Shown: piece after piece, positions 1 to 5,508 of the stretch
Position numbering within the stretch: the stretch's first letter is position 1
How the letters are laid out: the number at the start of each line of letters is the position of its first letter
From: Actinomycetota bacterium
GTDB lineage: Bacteria > Actinomycetota > Actinomycetes > Nanopelagicales > Nanopelagicaceae
Assembly: GCA_947494085.1 (NCBI GenBank)
Contig: CANLTP010000067.1
Span: 1 to 5,508 of the forward strand
Length of the DNA: 5,508 nucleotides
Direction: 5' to 3'
Translations under genes and position numbers: made by a program
The notes under the pieces: generated by a model
Databases searched by the model: none
The model's input: only the letters and a program-made list of their open reading frames with translations
Told to the model about the DNA's origin: nothing

Positions 1-616
1 GAAAGTTGCACATAAGAGAATTGTTGAATCATTCCGTGACTGGGGACGTGATTGTTGGTGCCCACCTGGCTGCGATAACACATGCTTGAAGCGCTACGAA
101 TGGACTTTGGGCGAACTTCCTGAAGGATACGATCACAAGTACACGTATTCGCATCTTGGTTACAACCTAAAATCTGGTGATATTCAGGCAGCAATCGGTC
201 TCGCGCAGCTTGATCGACTGGATTCATTTATTGCATTGCGTCGCCGAAATTGGGCGCATCTACTAGACGGCCTCAAAGGCTTAGAAGAGTTCTTTGTACT
301 TCCAAAAGTGACAGAGAACAGTGAACCATCGTGGTTTGGATTTGCGCTAACAGTGAAATCAAGCTCTCCTAAAACTAGAAATCAGATTGTTCAGGAATTA
401 AATGAAAAAAAGATCGGCACCCGGCTACTCTTCGGAGGTAATCTGCTTCGCCAGCCAGCATTTATAGGAACCCCTCGAAGAGTAATTGGAGATTTAGTAA
501 ATACCGATCGAGTCATGAACGACACATTTTGGATTGGTGTTTGGCCTGGATTGAGCTTGGAGATGCTTGATTACATGATCGGTTCAATTCATGAACTGCT
601 CCGAGTTAAACTTTGA
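1..616 (+). CDS. rfbH: RfbH, CDP-4-dehydro-6-deoxyglucose 3-dehydrase (E1), C-terminal part
   Basis: This is the C-terminal 204 residues of a PLP- and [2Fe-2S]-dependent C3 dehydrase of the DegT/DnrJ/EryC1 aminotransferase fold. The enzyme removes the C3 hydroxyl of CDP-4-keto-6-deoxyglucose on the way to CDP-3,6-dideoxyhexoses. The frame is open from base 2, so the gene is cut by the window edge and the TTG at 86 is not its start. Near the beginning, after SFRDWGRD, comes [11 protein letters not shown] (visible residues 18-28). It fits the C-X1-C-X7-C iron-sulfur motif that separates E1 from ordinary sugar aminotransferases. Next come [20 protein letters not shown], the AAIGLAQL segment and a late [13 protein letters not shown] segment, all typical of RfbH. 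The first cluster cysteine and the His that replaces the PLP lysine lie upstream, out of view. The family is usually about 430-440 residues, so about half is missing. The gene ends in TTGA, which is shared with the start of rfbF. The assignment is secure; no E3-type reductase partner is in the window. Confidence 0.95.
   Translation, partial: KVAHKRIVESFRDWGRDCWCPPGCDNTCLKRYEWTLGELPEGYDHKYTYSHLGYNLKSGDIQAAIGLAQLDRLDSFIALRRRNWAHLLDGLKGLEEFFVLPKVTENSEPSWFGFALTVKSSSPKTRNQIVQELNEKKIGTRLLFGGNLLRQPAFIGTPRRVIGDLVNTDRVMNDTFWIGVWPGLSLEMLDYMIGSIHELLRVKL
613..616 (+). promoter_or_regulatory. TTGA stop/start overlap coupling rfbH to rfbF
   Basis: The TGA that ends rfbH (614-616) overlaps the TTG that starts rfbF (613-615). 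No convincing Shine-Dalgarno sequence is seen in the 20 bases before it. Initiation therefore probably depends on ribosomes finishing rfbH. The overlap is seen directly; the coupling is inferred. Confidence 0.7.
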
Positions 617-1317
617 AAGTTGTAATCCTTGCAGGGGGATTAGGAACTCGAATCTCTGAAGAAACTGCCGATAAGCCAAAGCCAATGGTCCCAATTGATG
701 GTAAACCAATTCTTTGGCACATTATGAATATCTATGCGCAGCAGGGATTGAACGACTTTGTGATCGCTACTGGGTATAAGGGTGAAGTAATATCAGATTG
801 GGTCGAATCTCTAAAAACAAATTGGAAGATTGCAGCTATCGATACCGGGTTAGATACCCAAACAGGTGGAAGAATAAAAAAGTGCATGGATTTACATCCT
901 GGAATGAGAATGCTTGCCACTTACGGAGATGGTGTTGGCAACATCAACATAAAGGAATTGATTGCCTTTCATGACTCACATGGCAAATTGGCAACATTAA
1001 CGGCGGTCCGTCCACCCGCGAGATTTGGATATTTGGACATGGCGAAGGGTCAGGTACTTCATTTCGGAGAGAAAAATCAAAGTGATGCAGGATGGATAAA
1101 TGGTGGTTACTTTGTTCTAGAGCCTCAAGTTTCTGACTATATAAAATCTGATTCTGAGCCATTTGAAACTGGCGCACTGCCAAAACTTGCTGGCGAAGGT
1201 GAATTAATGGCATTCGAGCATGGTGGTTTTTGGCAACCCATGGATACTTTGCGAGAAAAGCAGGATCTAGAAAAACTTGCTCACGAAGGCAACCCACCTT
1301 GGTTAATCGACATCTAG
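613..1317 (+). CDS. rfbF: RfbF, glucose-1-phosphate cytidylyltransferase
   Basis: This cytosolic nucleotidyltransferase makes CDP-glucose from CTP and glucose-1-phosphate, the entry step to CDP-6-deoxy and 3,6-dideoxy sugars. The N-terminus shows the nucleotide-binding signature LAGGLGTR (residues 6-13), followed by [16 protein letters not shown] (21-36). YGDG (104-107) is the metal/sugar-phosphate region, followed by [11 protein letters not shown] (161-171) and [11 protein letters not shown] (206-216). These separate CDP-glucose from dTDP-glucose synthases. At 234 residues it is about 20 shorter than the roughly 257 usual for RfbF. The missing part lies between GYKG (54-57) and DTG (77-79), where the family normally has a longer loop. 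The TTG start is forced: an in-frame TAA at 607-609 precedes it, the next Met is residue 25, and the protein begins exactly where family members do. It overlaps rfbH by four bases, which suggests translational coupling. Confidence 0.95.
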   Translation: MKVVILAGGLGTRISEETADKPKPMVPIDGKPILWHIMNIYAQQGLNDFVIATGYKGEVISDWVESLKTNWKIAAIDTGLDTQTGGRIKKCMDLHPGMRMLATYGDGVGNINIKELIAFHDSHGKLATLTAVRPPARFGYLDMAKGQVLHFGEKNQSDAGWINGGYFVLEPQVSDYIKSDSEPFETGALPKLAGEGELMAFEHGGFWQPMDTLREKQDLEKLAHEGNPPWLIDI

Positions 1318-1335
1318 GTAGAAGTAGAATTAAAC

Positions 1336-2286
1336 ATGGCTGAAAAAGGTATTGACCTAACAATTATCACTCCCTGCTACAACGAAGAAGCATCAGTTGT
1401 GGATTGTGCGCGAGAAGTACAAAATGTGATGTCCTCCAGATTGCCGCACGTGAAGTATGAGCACATCTTTATTGATAATGCTTCAATCGATGGCACCGTT
1501 CTGGAACTACGAAAAATTGCTGGCAGTTCAAAAAATGTGAAGGTGATCGTTAATAGTCGAAATGTGGGACCATTTAGAAACATGTACGCGGCAATGGCTA
1601 AGGCATCTGGGCGAGCAGTTATTCCTATGCTTCCAGCAGATTTACAAGACCCAGCAGACAAAATTCCTGATTTATACGAGGAATGGGTTAAGGGATATCT
1701 CGTCGTCTACGGAGAAAGAACAAATCGTCAAGAATCTTTGCTGATGCGAGCAATGAGAGGACTTTATTATCGGATTGTTCGAACTATGTCCGAAACTGAT
1801 ATCCCAATAAATTCTGGCGAATTTATGTTGATAGATCGTAAAATTTCTGATGAAATCTGCAAGCTTGGTGACCACTATCCATACATTCGAGGTTTGGTTG
1901 CACAATCAACAAGTAACTCAACCTCCGTACCTTACACATGGGGTGTACGGAAAAAAGGTAGATCTAAATCAAATTTTATTGCCTTGATTGATCAGGCAAT
2001 AAACGGATTTGTTAGTACAAGCAGAGCCCCTGCACGTATTGCGCTACTTGGAGGATTCTTTATCTCTGGACTTGGTTTCCTCGCGGGACTTTGGTCTTTG
2101 GTTGCAAACTTAATTGATGCGCCGACAGCGCTACAAGGTATTCCAACATTGATTGTCGCACTTTTCTTCTTTGGTGGCATACAACTTTTCTTCTTAGGGT
2201 TAATTGGGGAGTATGTCCTGAGTATCCATTCCCAAGTTCGGCGCTTACCCCGAGAATTCGAAGTAGAAAGTATTAACTTTAAATAA
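1336..2286 (+). CDS. Family 2 glycosyltransferase with two C-terminal membrane helices (DPM1/GtrB/ArnC-like)
   Basis: This 316-residue protein has a GT-A catalytic domain on the cytoplasmic side and a membrane anchor. Such enzymes usually move a sugar from a nucleotide donor to polyprenyl phosphate or a membrane-bound glycan. It begins with LTIITPCYNEE (residues 8-18). The donor-binding strand reads FIDNASIDGT (45-54), with Asn where many GT2 proteins have the second Asp. The metal-site region is ADLQDP (101-106). A charged segment, RKKGRSKSNF (205-214), precedes two hydrophobic stretches at about 235-258 and 270-293. The second ends FFFGGIQLFFLGLIGEY, typical of this subfamily, and the tail ESINFK also looks like relatives in rfb-type clusters. 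The ATG lies 18 bp after rfbF; the only purine-rich match upstream is weak (GAAG, 1321-1324). Position implies the same operon. The donor and acceptor cannot be told from sequence; a CDP-3,6-dideoxyhexose or the initiating sugar are both possible. Confidence 0.88.
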   Translation: MAEKGIDLTIITPCYNEEASVVDCAREVQNVMSSRLPHVKYEHIFIDNASIDGTVLELRKIAGSSKNVKVIVNSRNVGPFRNMYAAMAKASGRAVIPMLPADLQDPADKIPDLYEEWVKGYLVVYGERTNRQESLLMRAMRGLYYRIVRTMSETDIPINSGEFMLIDRKISDEICKLGDHYPYIRGLVAQSTSNSTSVPYTWGVRKKGRSKSNFIALIDQAINGFVSTSRAPARIALLGGFFISGLGFLAGLWSLVANLIDAPTALQGIPTLIVALFFFGGIQLFFLGLIGEYVLSIHSQVRRLPREFEVESINFK

Positions 2287-2290
2287 ATTA
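2284..2290. other. Convergent stop codons one base apart
   Basis: The glycosyltransferase ends in TAA at 2284-2286, and the ThDP enzyme on the minus strand ends in TAA at 2288-2290 (read as tta on plus). Only base 2287 lies between. There is no room for an intergenic terminator, and I find no strong GC-rich hairpin with a T-run close by. Transcripts from the two sides probably run into each other's 3' ends. Confidence 0.9.
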
Positions 2291-3970
2291 TTCATCTTTT
2301 ACTGACATTTTAGGTAAAGCTTTTGCCTGCGGATCTACAATAAACTCAAGGAAAATCGGTTCGTCATTCATGGTTTTGACCAATTGCTTAACCTTCTCTA
2401 GGTCTTCAAGGTTCGCAATTTTGGCAATTTTAGTAAAGCCGTATGCTTTTGCTAGTTCTTGGAAATTTGGATTTGAGAATCCATCACGTGTGCCAGTTAG
2501 TCGGCCATCCATATTTTCTTCTTGAAATTGCGCAACCATTCCATGCTGTCCGTTGTTAATAACACAGACTGCAATAGGGACTTTGTATTGAACGATTGTT
2601 TGCAATTCGGCTGAGGATAATTGCAAGCAACCATCGCCGGAAATAGATACCCATCGATCATTTTTTGCCGCTGCAGCACCAATGCTTGCCGGTATTGCAA
2701 ATCCCATAGCGCCTAATCCACCCGAAGTGAGAAACCGTTGGCCATCCCTAAGCCGAATCGATTGTGCTGCCCACATTTGGTGCTGCCCAACGTCAATGAT
2801 GAACCCCGAAGCCTCAAGAAAGAGTTCACCTAAAAATGCCATCACAATGCTTGGATTCAGAGCCAAATTAGACTGCTGCTCTGACTCTTGTGGATGATTT
2901 TTCTGGATTTCACGAATCCCTGAAATGTAAAGAGAGCTATCGATTCTGTAATCGATTTCCAGCGCTGCCTTCAAAAAATCTAATGCATCTGATTTGATCG
3001 CCAAATCAGATGCAATTCTGCCACTGAGTTCATGATCGTCAATATCAACTCTAATAATCTTTTTTCCAGCGACGAATTTGGAAATATTGTTACCAGTTTG
3101 TCGCACATCTAATCGACTCCCAATTGTGATGAGAAGATCTGATTGCTTAACAGCGGCATTAGCCCATCTGTTTCCATAACTACCAATAAAGCCTAAGTAA
3201 TGATCATTTGTGTGAGAAATCGAATCCAACCCTAGTAAAGTGCTCACGTATGGGATTCCAGTTTTTGCAATGTATTTAGATAACAACTCAGTAGCATTGC
3301 CAAGTCTTACCCCGCCACCAATGAGAAGCAATGGATGTTTAGCTGAGGAAAGAAGACTTTTGAATTCAGCTAACTCATCAGCTGATACTTCAGACTTGAT
3401 TGAGCTAGCAGGAATTAGTGGAAAATCGTATTCAATAAAGTCTTGTTGTAAGTTAATCGGAATATCTATCAGTACCGGACCTTGTCGTCCCTCTTGGCAA
3501 AGAGCCCACCCTTCGTTTAGGGCAATTAGAACTTCAGCGGCGGTCTTTGGGTTATAAACCTTCTTGGTTATTGACTTTGCCATCTCGCAAATGTCTAACT
3601 CTTGAAAACCATTTTGTCTTTGACTCGGATTAGTTCGCAACTCTTTTTGATTAACCTGTCCAGTTATGTAGACAACAGGGATTGAATCAAAATAACTAGA
3701 TGCAATTGGTGTAAGCAAGTTAGTAGCACCTGGGCCACTTGTTCCCATCGCAAATCCTGGGATTCTAGATATTCTTGCCGATCCCTCAGCAGCAAAACCA
3801 GCGGCTTGTTCGTGCCGAGTATTGATTATCGGGGTTTTCCCAAGTCTTCCGATGGCATCAATCATAAATGCGATCATTCCACCCGAAAGTTGAAAGACTG
3901 CTGGAGTATTTTTCTCAGCTATGAACCTAGCAATGCAATCTGCGAGGGTGGTTCGCTTCATGTCGTGCAA
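2288..3970 (-). CDS. ThDP-dependent acetolactate synthase-family enzyme, probably YerE-like
   Basis: This is a 560-residue ThDP enzyme with the three-domain layout of acetohydroxyacid synthases. The N-terminal PYR domain has HEQAAGFAAEG with catalytic Glu54, then GTSGPGATNLLTPIASSYFDSIP (76-98). GRQGPVLIDIP (161-171) ends that domain. A central domain, about 195-345, is the FAD-binding region in relatives. The C-terminal PP domain carries GDG (445-447), 24 residues, then NN (472-473), the diphosphate/Mg motif. After GQHGMVAQ, Phe482 stands where classical AHAS has the Trp that selects 2-ketobutyrate, so it is probably not ordinary IlvB. No IlvN small subunit is nearby. Next to rfbH/rfbF and an SDR, it resembles YerE, which adds an acetyl unit from pyruvate to C4 of a CDP-4-keto-3,6-dideoxyhexose. 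Family is sure; substrate is inferred. The start could be TTG 3970, with AGGG seven bases upstream, or ATG 3961, which has no good RBS. I chose the TTG. Confidence 0.85.
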   Translation of the reverse strand: MHDMKRTTLADCIARFIAEKNTPAVFQLSGGMIAFMIDAIGRLGKTPIINTRHEQAAGFAAEGSARISRIPGFAMGTSGPGATNLLTPIASSYFDSIPVVYITGQVNQKELRTNPSQRQNGFQELDICEMAKSITKKVYNPKTAAEVLIALNEGWALCQEGRQGPVLIDIPINLQQDFIEYDFPLIPASSIKSEVSADELAEFKSLLSSAKHPLLLIGGGVRLGNATELLSKYIAKTGIPYVSTLLGLDSISHTNDHYLGFIGSYGNRWANAAVKQSDLLITIGSRLDVRQTGNNISKFVAGKKIIRVDIDDHELSGRIASDLAIKSDALDFLKAALEIDYRIDSSLYISGIREIQKNHPQESEQQSNLALNPSIVMAFLGELFLEASGFIIDVGQHQMWAAQSIRLRDGQRFLTSGGLGAMGFAIPASIGAAAAKNDRWVSISGDGCLQLSSAELQTIVQYKVPIAVCVINNGQHGMVAQFQEENMDGRLTGTRDGFSNPNFQELAKAYGFTKIAKIANLEDLEKVKQLVKTMNDEPIFLEFIVDPQAKALPKMSVKDE

Positions 3971-3975
3971 ATCAA

Positions 3976-3986
3976 CACCCTACCCT
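3976..3986 (-). promoter_or_regulatory. Purine-rich ribosome-binding candidate before the ThDP enzyme
   Basis: Read on the minus strand this is AGGGTAGGGTG, with two AGGG copies (3983-3986 and 3978-3981). The nearer copy is seven bases from TTG 3970 and sixteen from ATG 3961. This spacing favours the TTG, although TTG is the rarer start. The rest of the 57-base gap to the upstream SDR stop (3971-4027) shows no clear promoter or hairpin. Confidence 0.45.
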
Positions 3987-4027
3987 GTCGGTAATTCTTG
4001 CGATGGCTAACTCTGGTTTAAATCGTA

Positions 4028-4951
4028 CTACTTTGGATTAACGCGGTCACTAAATGCTTTTCGTGTCCTATTGATACCTTCTTCAAGCGAAATCGAGGGG
4101 CTCCAACCTATTGTCGTTAACTTTGTTACATCCGGAAAGAAGCCCACGTTGGTTGAACTTGTATGGTCATCAGCGAGATCTGCGATCGAATTTTCATACC
4201 ACATCGCAACTATTTCTCTAATCTCATTAAATATTGGGCTGCCAATATTGACTGTGCTCGCAACAGTTGGATTATTCAAAATTTGCTCAATAGCTAATGC
4301 AAAATCATCCTCATAAAGATAGGACCAGAGTTTTGAAGGATTCGAAATTACTAATTCGTTACCTGAAGCCTGAGATTCAAATAGTTGCATCAGTAACGAG
4401 TCAGAAAAGTCTGAAGGTCCATACACTGAAAAGATTCGGGTCCAAATAAACCGACAATCGCAATCCTCAAATAAGGATACGAGTTGTGCGTGCAGCTTGG
4501 CCTTGATGATTCCATAGGCTGATTCACCTGAATCATAGAATTCTTCTTTGATAGTTTCGAAAGATTCCTTGGCTTCGGCTTGTGACCCAAAACAAATAAA
4601 ACTTTCAGTTCCGGAATCTTTTGCTGCGAGGGCGATATTCAAGATTGGATCGATATTTGACTCTTGAAGTTCAACGTTTCCTCTGTCTTGCTTGAGGACA
4701 CCATTCCACTGCGCGCAAACAATGGCACTAGGGGAGTACATATTCACGACTTGTGGCCACTCGCTCGATTCAACTTCTAAAAGTTGCAGATTCTCTAATT
4801 CACTGAGTCTGGACTTATTGGCCCCAGGTCTTATAACTGCTAAAACATTAATTCCAGACCTGTGAAGTTTCTTTGTGACTACAGATCCTAGAAATCCATT
4901 GGCTCCAAAAACAAGAACGCTTTCTCTTGAATTTACTTTTGGATTATTCAC
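4028..4951 (-). CDS. NAD(P)-dependent extended-SDR sugar reductase/epimerase (RfbJ/YerF-like)
   Basis: This 307-residue soluble enzyme belongs to the NAD-dependent epimerase/dehydratase family. The Rossmann signature is GANGFLG (residues 16-22, GxxGxxG). Asn99 in the ESNI segment is in the usual place of the family Asn. The catalytic triad appears as Ser123 in FGSQAE (121-126) and Tyr146/Lys150 in YGIIK. FSVYGPSD (174-181) and a YEDDFA segment (213-218) line the sugar-binding half. The GSQAE variant and overall look match reductases of CDP-dideoxyhexose clusters, such as abequose/paratose synthases and YerF. Paired with the ThDP enzyme, its likeliest job is reduction of a keto group, either C4 itself or the acetyl branch added by the ThDP enzyme. 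This last step is inference. GTG 4951 is the only usable start: an in-frame stop lies 15 bp upstream and no other start comes before the Rossmann motif. A GGGA directly abuts the GTG, too close to act as a normal RBS. Confidence 0.85.
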   Translation of the reverse strand: MNNPKVNSRESVLVFGANGFLGSVVTKKLHRSGINVLAVIRPGANKSRLSELENLQLLEVESSEWPQVVNMYSPSAIVCAQWNGVLKQDRGNVELQESNIDPILNIALAAKDSGTESFICFGSQAEAKESFETIKEEFYDSGESAYGIIKAKLHAQLVSLFEDCDCRFIWTRIFSVYGPSDFSDSLLMQLFESQASGNELVISNPSKLWSYLYEDDFALAIEQILNNPTVASTVNIGSPIFNEIREIVAMWYENSIADLADDHTSSTNVGFFPDVTKLTTIGWSPSISLEEGINRTRKAFSDRVNPK

Positions 4952-4966
4952 TCCCGTTGTGTTCGC

Positions 4967-5508
4967 TTAGTCGAGAACTACAGATCCCGTAGGCGTCGTC
5001 AAATGCACCGCAACAATCCCCGACTCCCCATCATTTATTGATGGGTCAATAAACTCAAGATCTGTGCCGTTTAATCCAGCAAGGATCTCTGTCTTAAACC
5101 ATGAGTCTGATAGTTGATCAGAGTCAGCAATCGTAATCTTCTCAATAGCAGCAACTGCTTTACCATCTTGTGATGGGTGATCTGCGGTTAACCATTGAAT
5201 AAAGAATGGAAGCTCACGAGAATCTGCAATTTCATTAACTCCGATTTGCTTCCACTTGAGATCGCTTCCATCTGGGCGTGTGCGGTGACCTTCGATTGCG
5301 CTGCGTCCAAACTTCTCTTCAACCTGTGAAATATCTTCTGTTGCAAAAACCCAAGTGAGCCAGCCGCCACCTTCTTGTGCTTTCTTGCTCACAGCCTTAC
5401 CCCAAGGAGTTTGCTCTGTTGCAGGGTGATCAAGAGGACAAACAACTTCGATGTATTGACCGTTGTGAAGAGGCAGTGTGAAGTTGCGTGTGCCAAAGCG
5501 TGGGTGGA
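4967..5508 (-). CDS. VOC/glyoxalase-like domain protein, 5' end outside window
   Basis: The C-terminal 179 residues of a glyoxalase-like (vicinal oxygen chelate fold) protein are visible. The frame is open to the window edge, so the internal GTG at 5392 is not the true start. The visible part opens with HPRFGTRNFTLPL, followed by GQYIEVV (residues 16-22), which resembles the GT(R/H)N...YLE block of the Glyoxalase_3 family. The Glu there is the likely metal ligand. Further on, GGGWLTWVFAT and the segment RELPFFIQWLTADHP, followed by a repeat-like second half, fit two VOC modules. No substrate can be named; members include uncharacterised metabolite-binding or ring-cleaving proteins. GC is higher than in the neighbouring sugar genes, which suggests a resident flanking gene rather than a pathway member. 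It ends 15 bp before the SDR gene in the same direction and the same frame, so the SDR and ThDP genes may be read from its promoter. Confidence 0.75.
   Translation of the reverse strand, partial: HPRFGTRNFTLPLHNGQYIEVVCPLDHPATEQTPWGKAVSKKAQEGGGWLTWVFATEDISQVEEKFGRSAIEGHRTRPDGSDLKWKQIGVNEIADSRELPFFIQWLTADHPSQDGKAVAAIEKITIADSDQLSDSWFKTEILAGLNGTDLEFIDPSINDGESGIVAVHLTTPTGSVVLD

Noticed and set aside
86..616. A complete 176-residue gene starting at TTG 86
   Set aside because: The frame is open to base 2, and the upstream residues continue the RfbH iron-sulfur motif, so this is a cut gene.
944..1363. Minus-strand 139-residue open frame across the rfbF/GT2 junction
   Set aside because: It lies antisense to two well-supported genes and shows no recognisable motif or start context.
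2270..2330. Bidirectional terminator at the convergent junction
   Set aside because: Only one base is intergenic, and I found no stable GC-rich stem followed by a T-run.
3240..3557. Plus-strand 105-residue open frame
   Set aside because: It lies wholly inside the ThDP enzyme on the other strand, and its translation has no domain-like pattern.
2288..3970. Housekeeping acetolactate synthase large subunit (ilvB)
   Set aside because: There is no ilvN or ilvC neighbour, the specificity Trp is Phe, and the context is rfb sugar genes. It is not fully excluded.
4967..5392. A complete 141-residue VOC gene starting at GTG 5392
   Set aside because: The frame continues upstream with conserved VOC motifs (GTRN, YIEVV) to the window edge.
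1..5508. Mobile element, CRISPR array, toxin-antitoxin or phage-defence system
   Set aside because: There are no spaced repeats, terminal inverted repeats, transposase motifs or small paired genes; all coding space is explained by sugar metabolism and one VOC gene.

Overview
This window is a piece of a surface-polysaccharide locus. It lies in a fairly low-GC bacterium (roughly 38-46% GC by partial hand count). My best guess is a small-genome actinobacterium of the freshwater acI/Nanopelagicales kind. That guess rests on GC, on the use of TTG and GTG starts, and on the look of the VOC/glyoxalase-like protein at the right edge. It is weak, because there is no rRNA or other marker in the window.

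The left half is on the plus strand. It holds the C-terminal half of rfbH (CDP-4-keto-6-deoxyglucose 3-dehydrase, 1-616), then rfbF (glucose-1-phosphate cytidylyltransferase, 613-1317), then a membrane-anchored family 2 glycosyltransferase (1336-2286). The three are packed tightly (4-bp overlap, then an 18-bp gap) and look like one operon. The right half is on the minus strand. Read in its own direction it holds a partial VOC/glyoxalase-like gene (5508-4967), an NAD(P)-dependent extended-SDR sugar reductase/epimerase (4951-4028) and a thiamine-diphosphate enzyme of the acetolactate synthase family (3970-2288). The two gene sets converge, and only one base (2287) separates their stop codons.

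Taken together, the genes point to a CDP-3,6-dideoxyhexose pathway. RfbF makes CDP-glucose. A CDP-glucose 4,6-dehydratase (RfbG, not in the window) would make the 4-keto-6-deoxy sugar. RfbH removes the 3-hydroxyl. The ThDP enzyme plus the SDR reductase match the YerE/YerF logic of yersiniose synthesis, in which a two-carbon unit from pyruvate is added to C4 and then reduced. The glycosyltransferase may load this sugar, or another one, onto a lipid carrier or glycan. The branched-sugar conclusion is inference from gene content. The enzyme families themselves are well supported.

I see no tRNA, rRNA, CRISPR array, insertion sequence or clear intrinsic terminator. No gap between genes exceeds about 60 bases.
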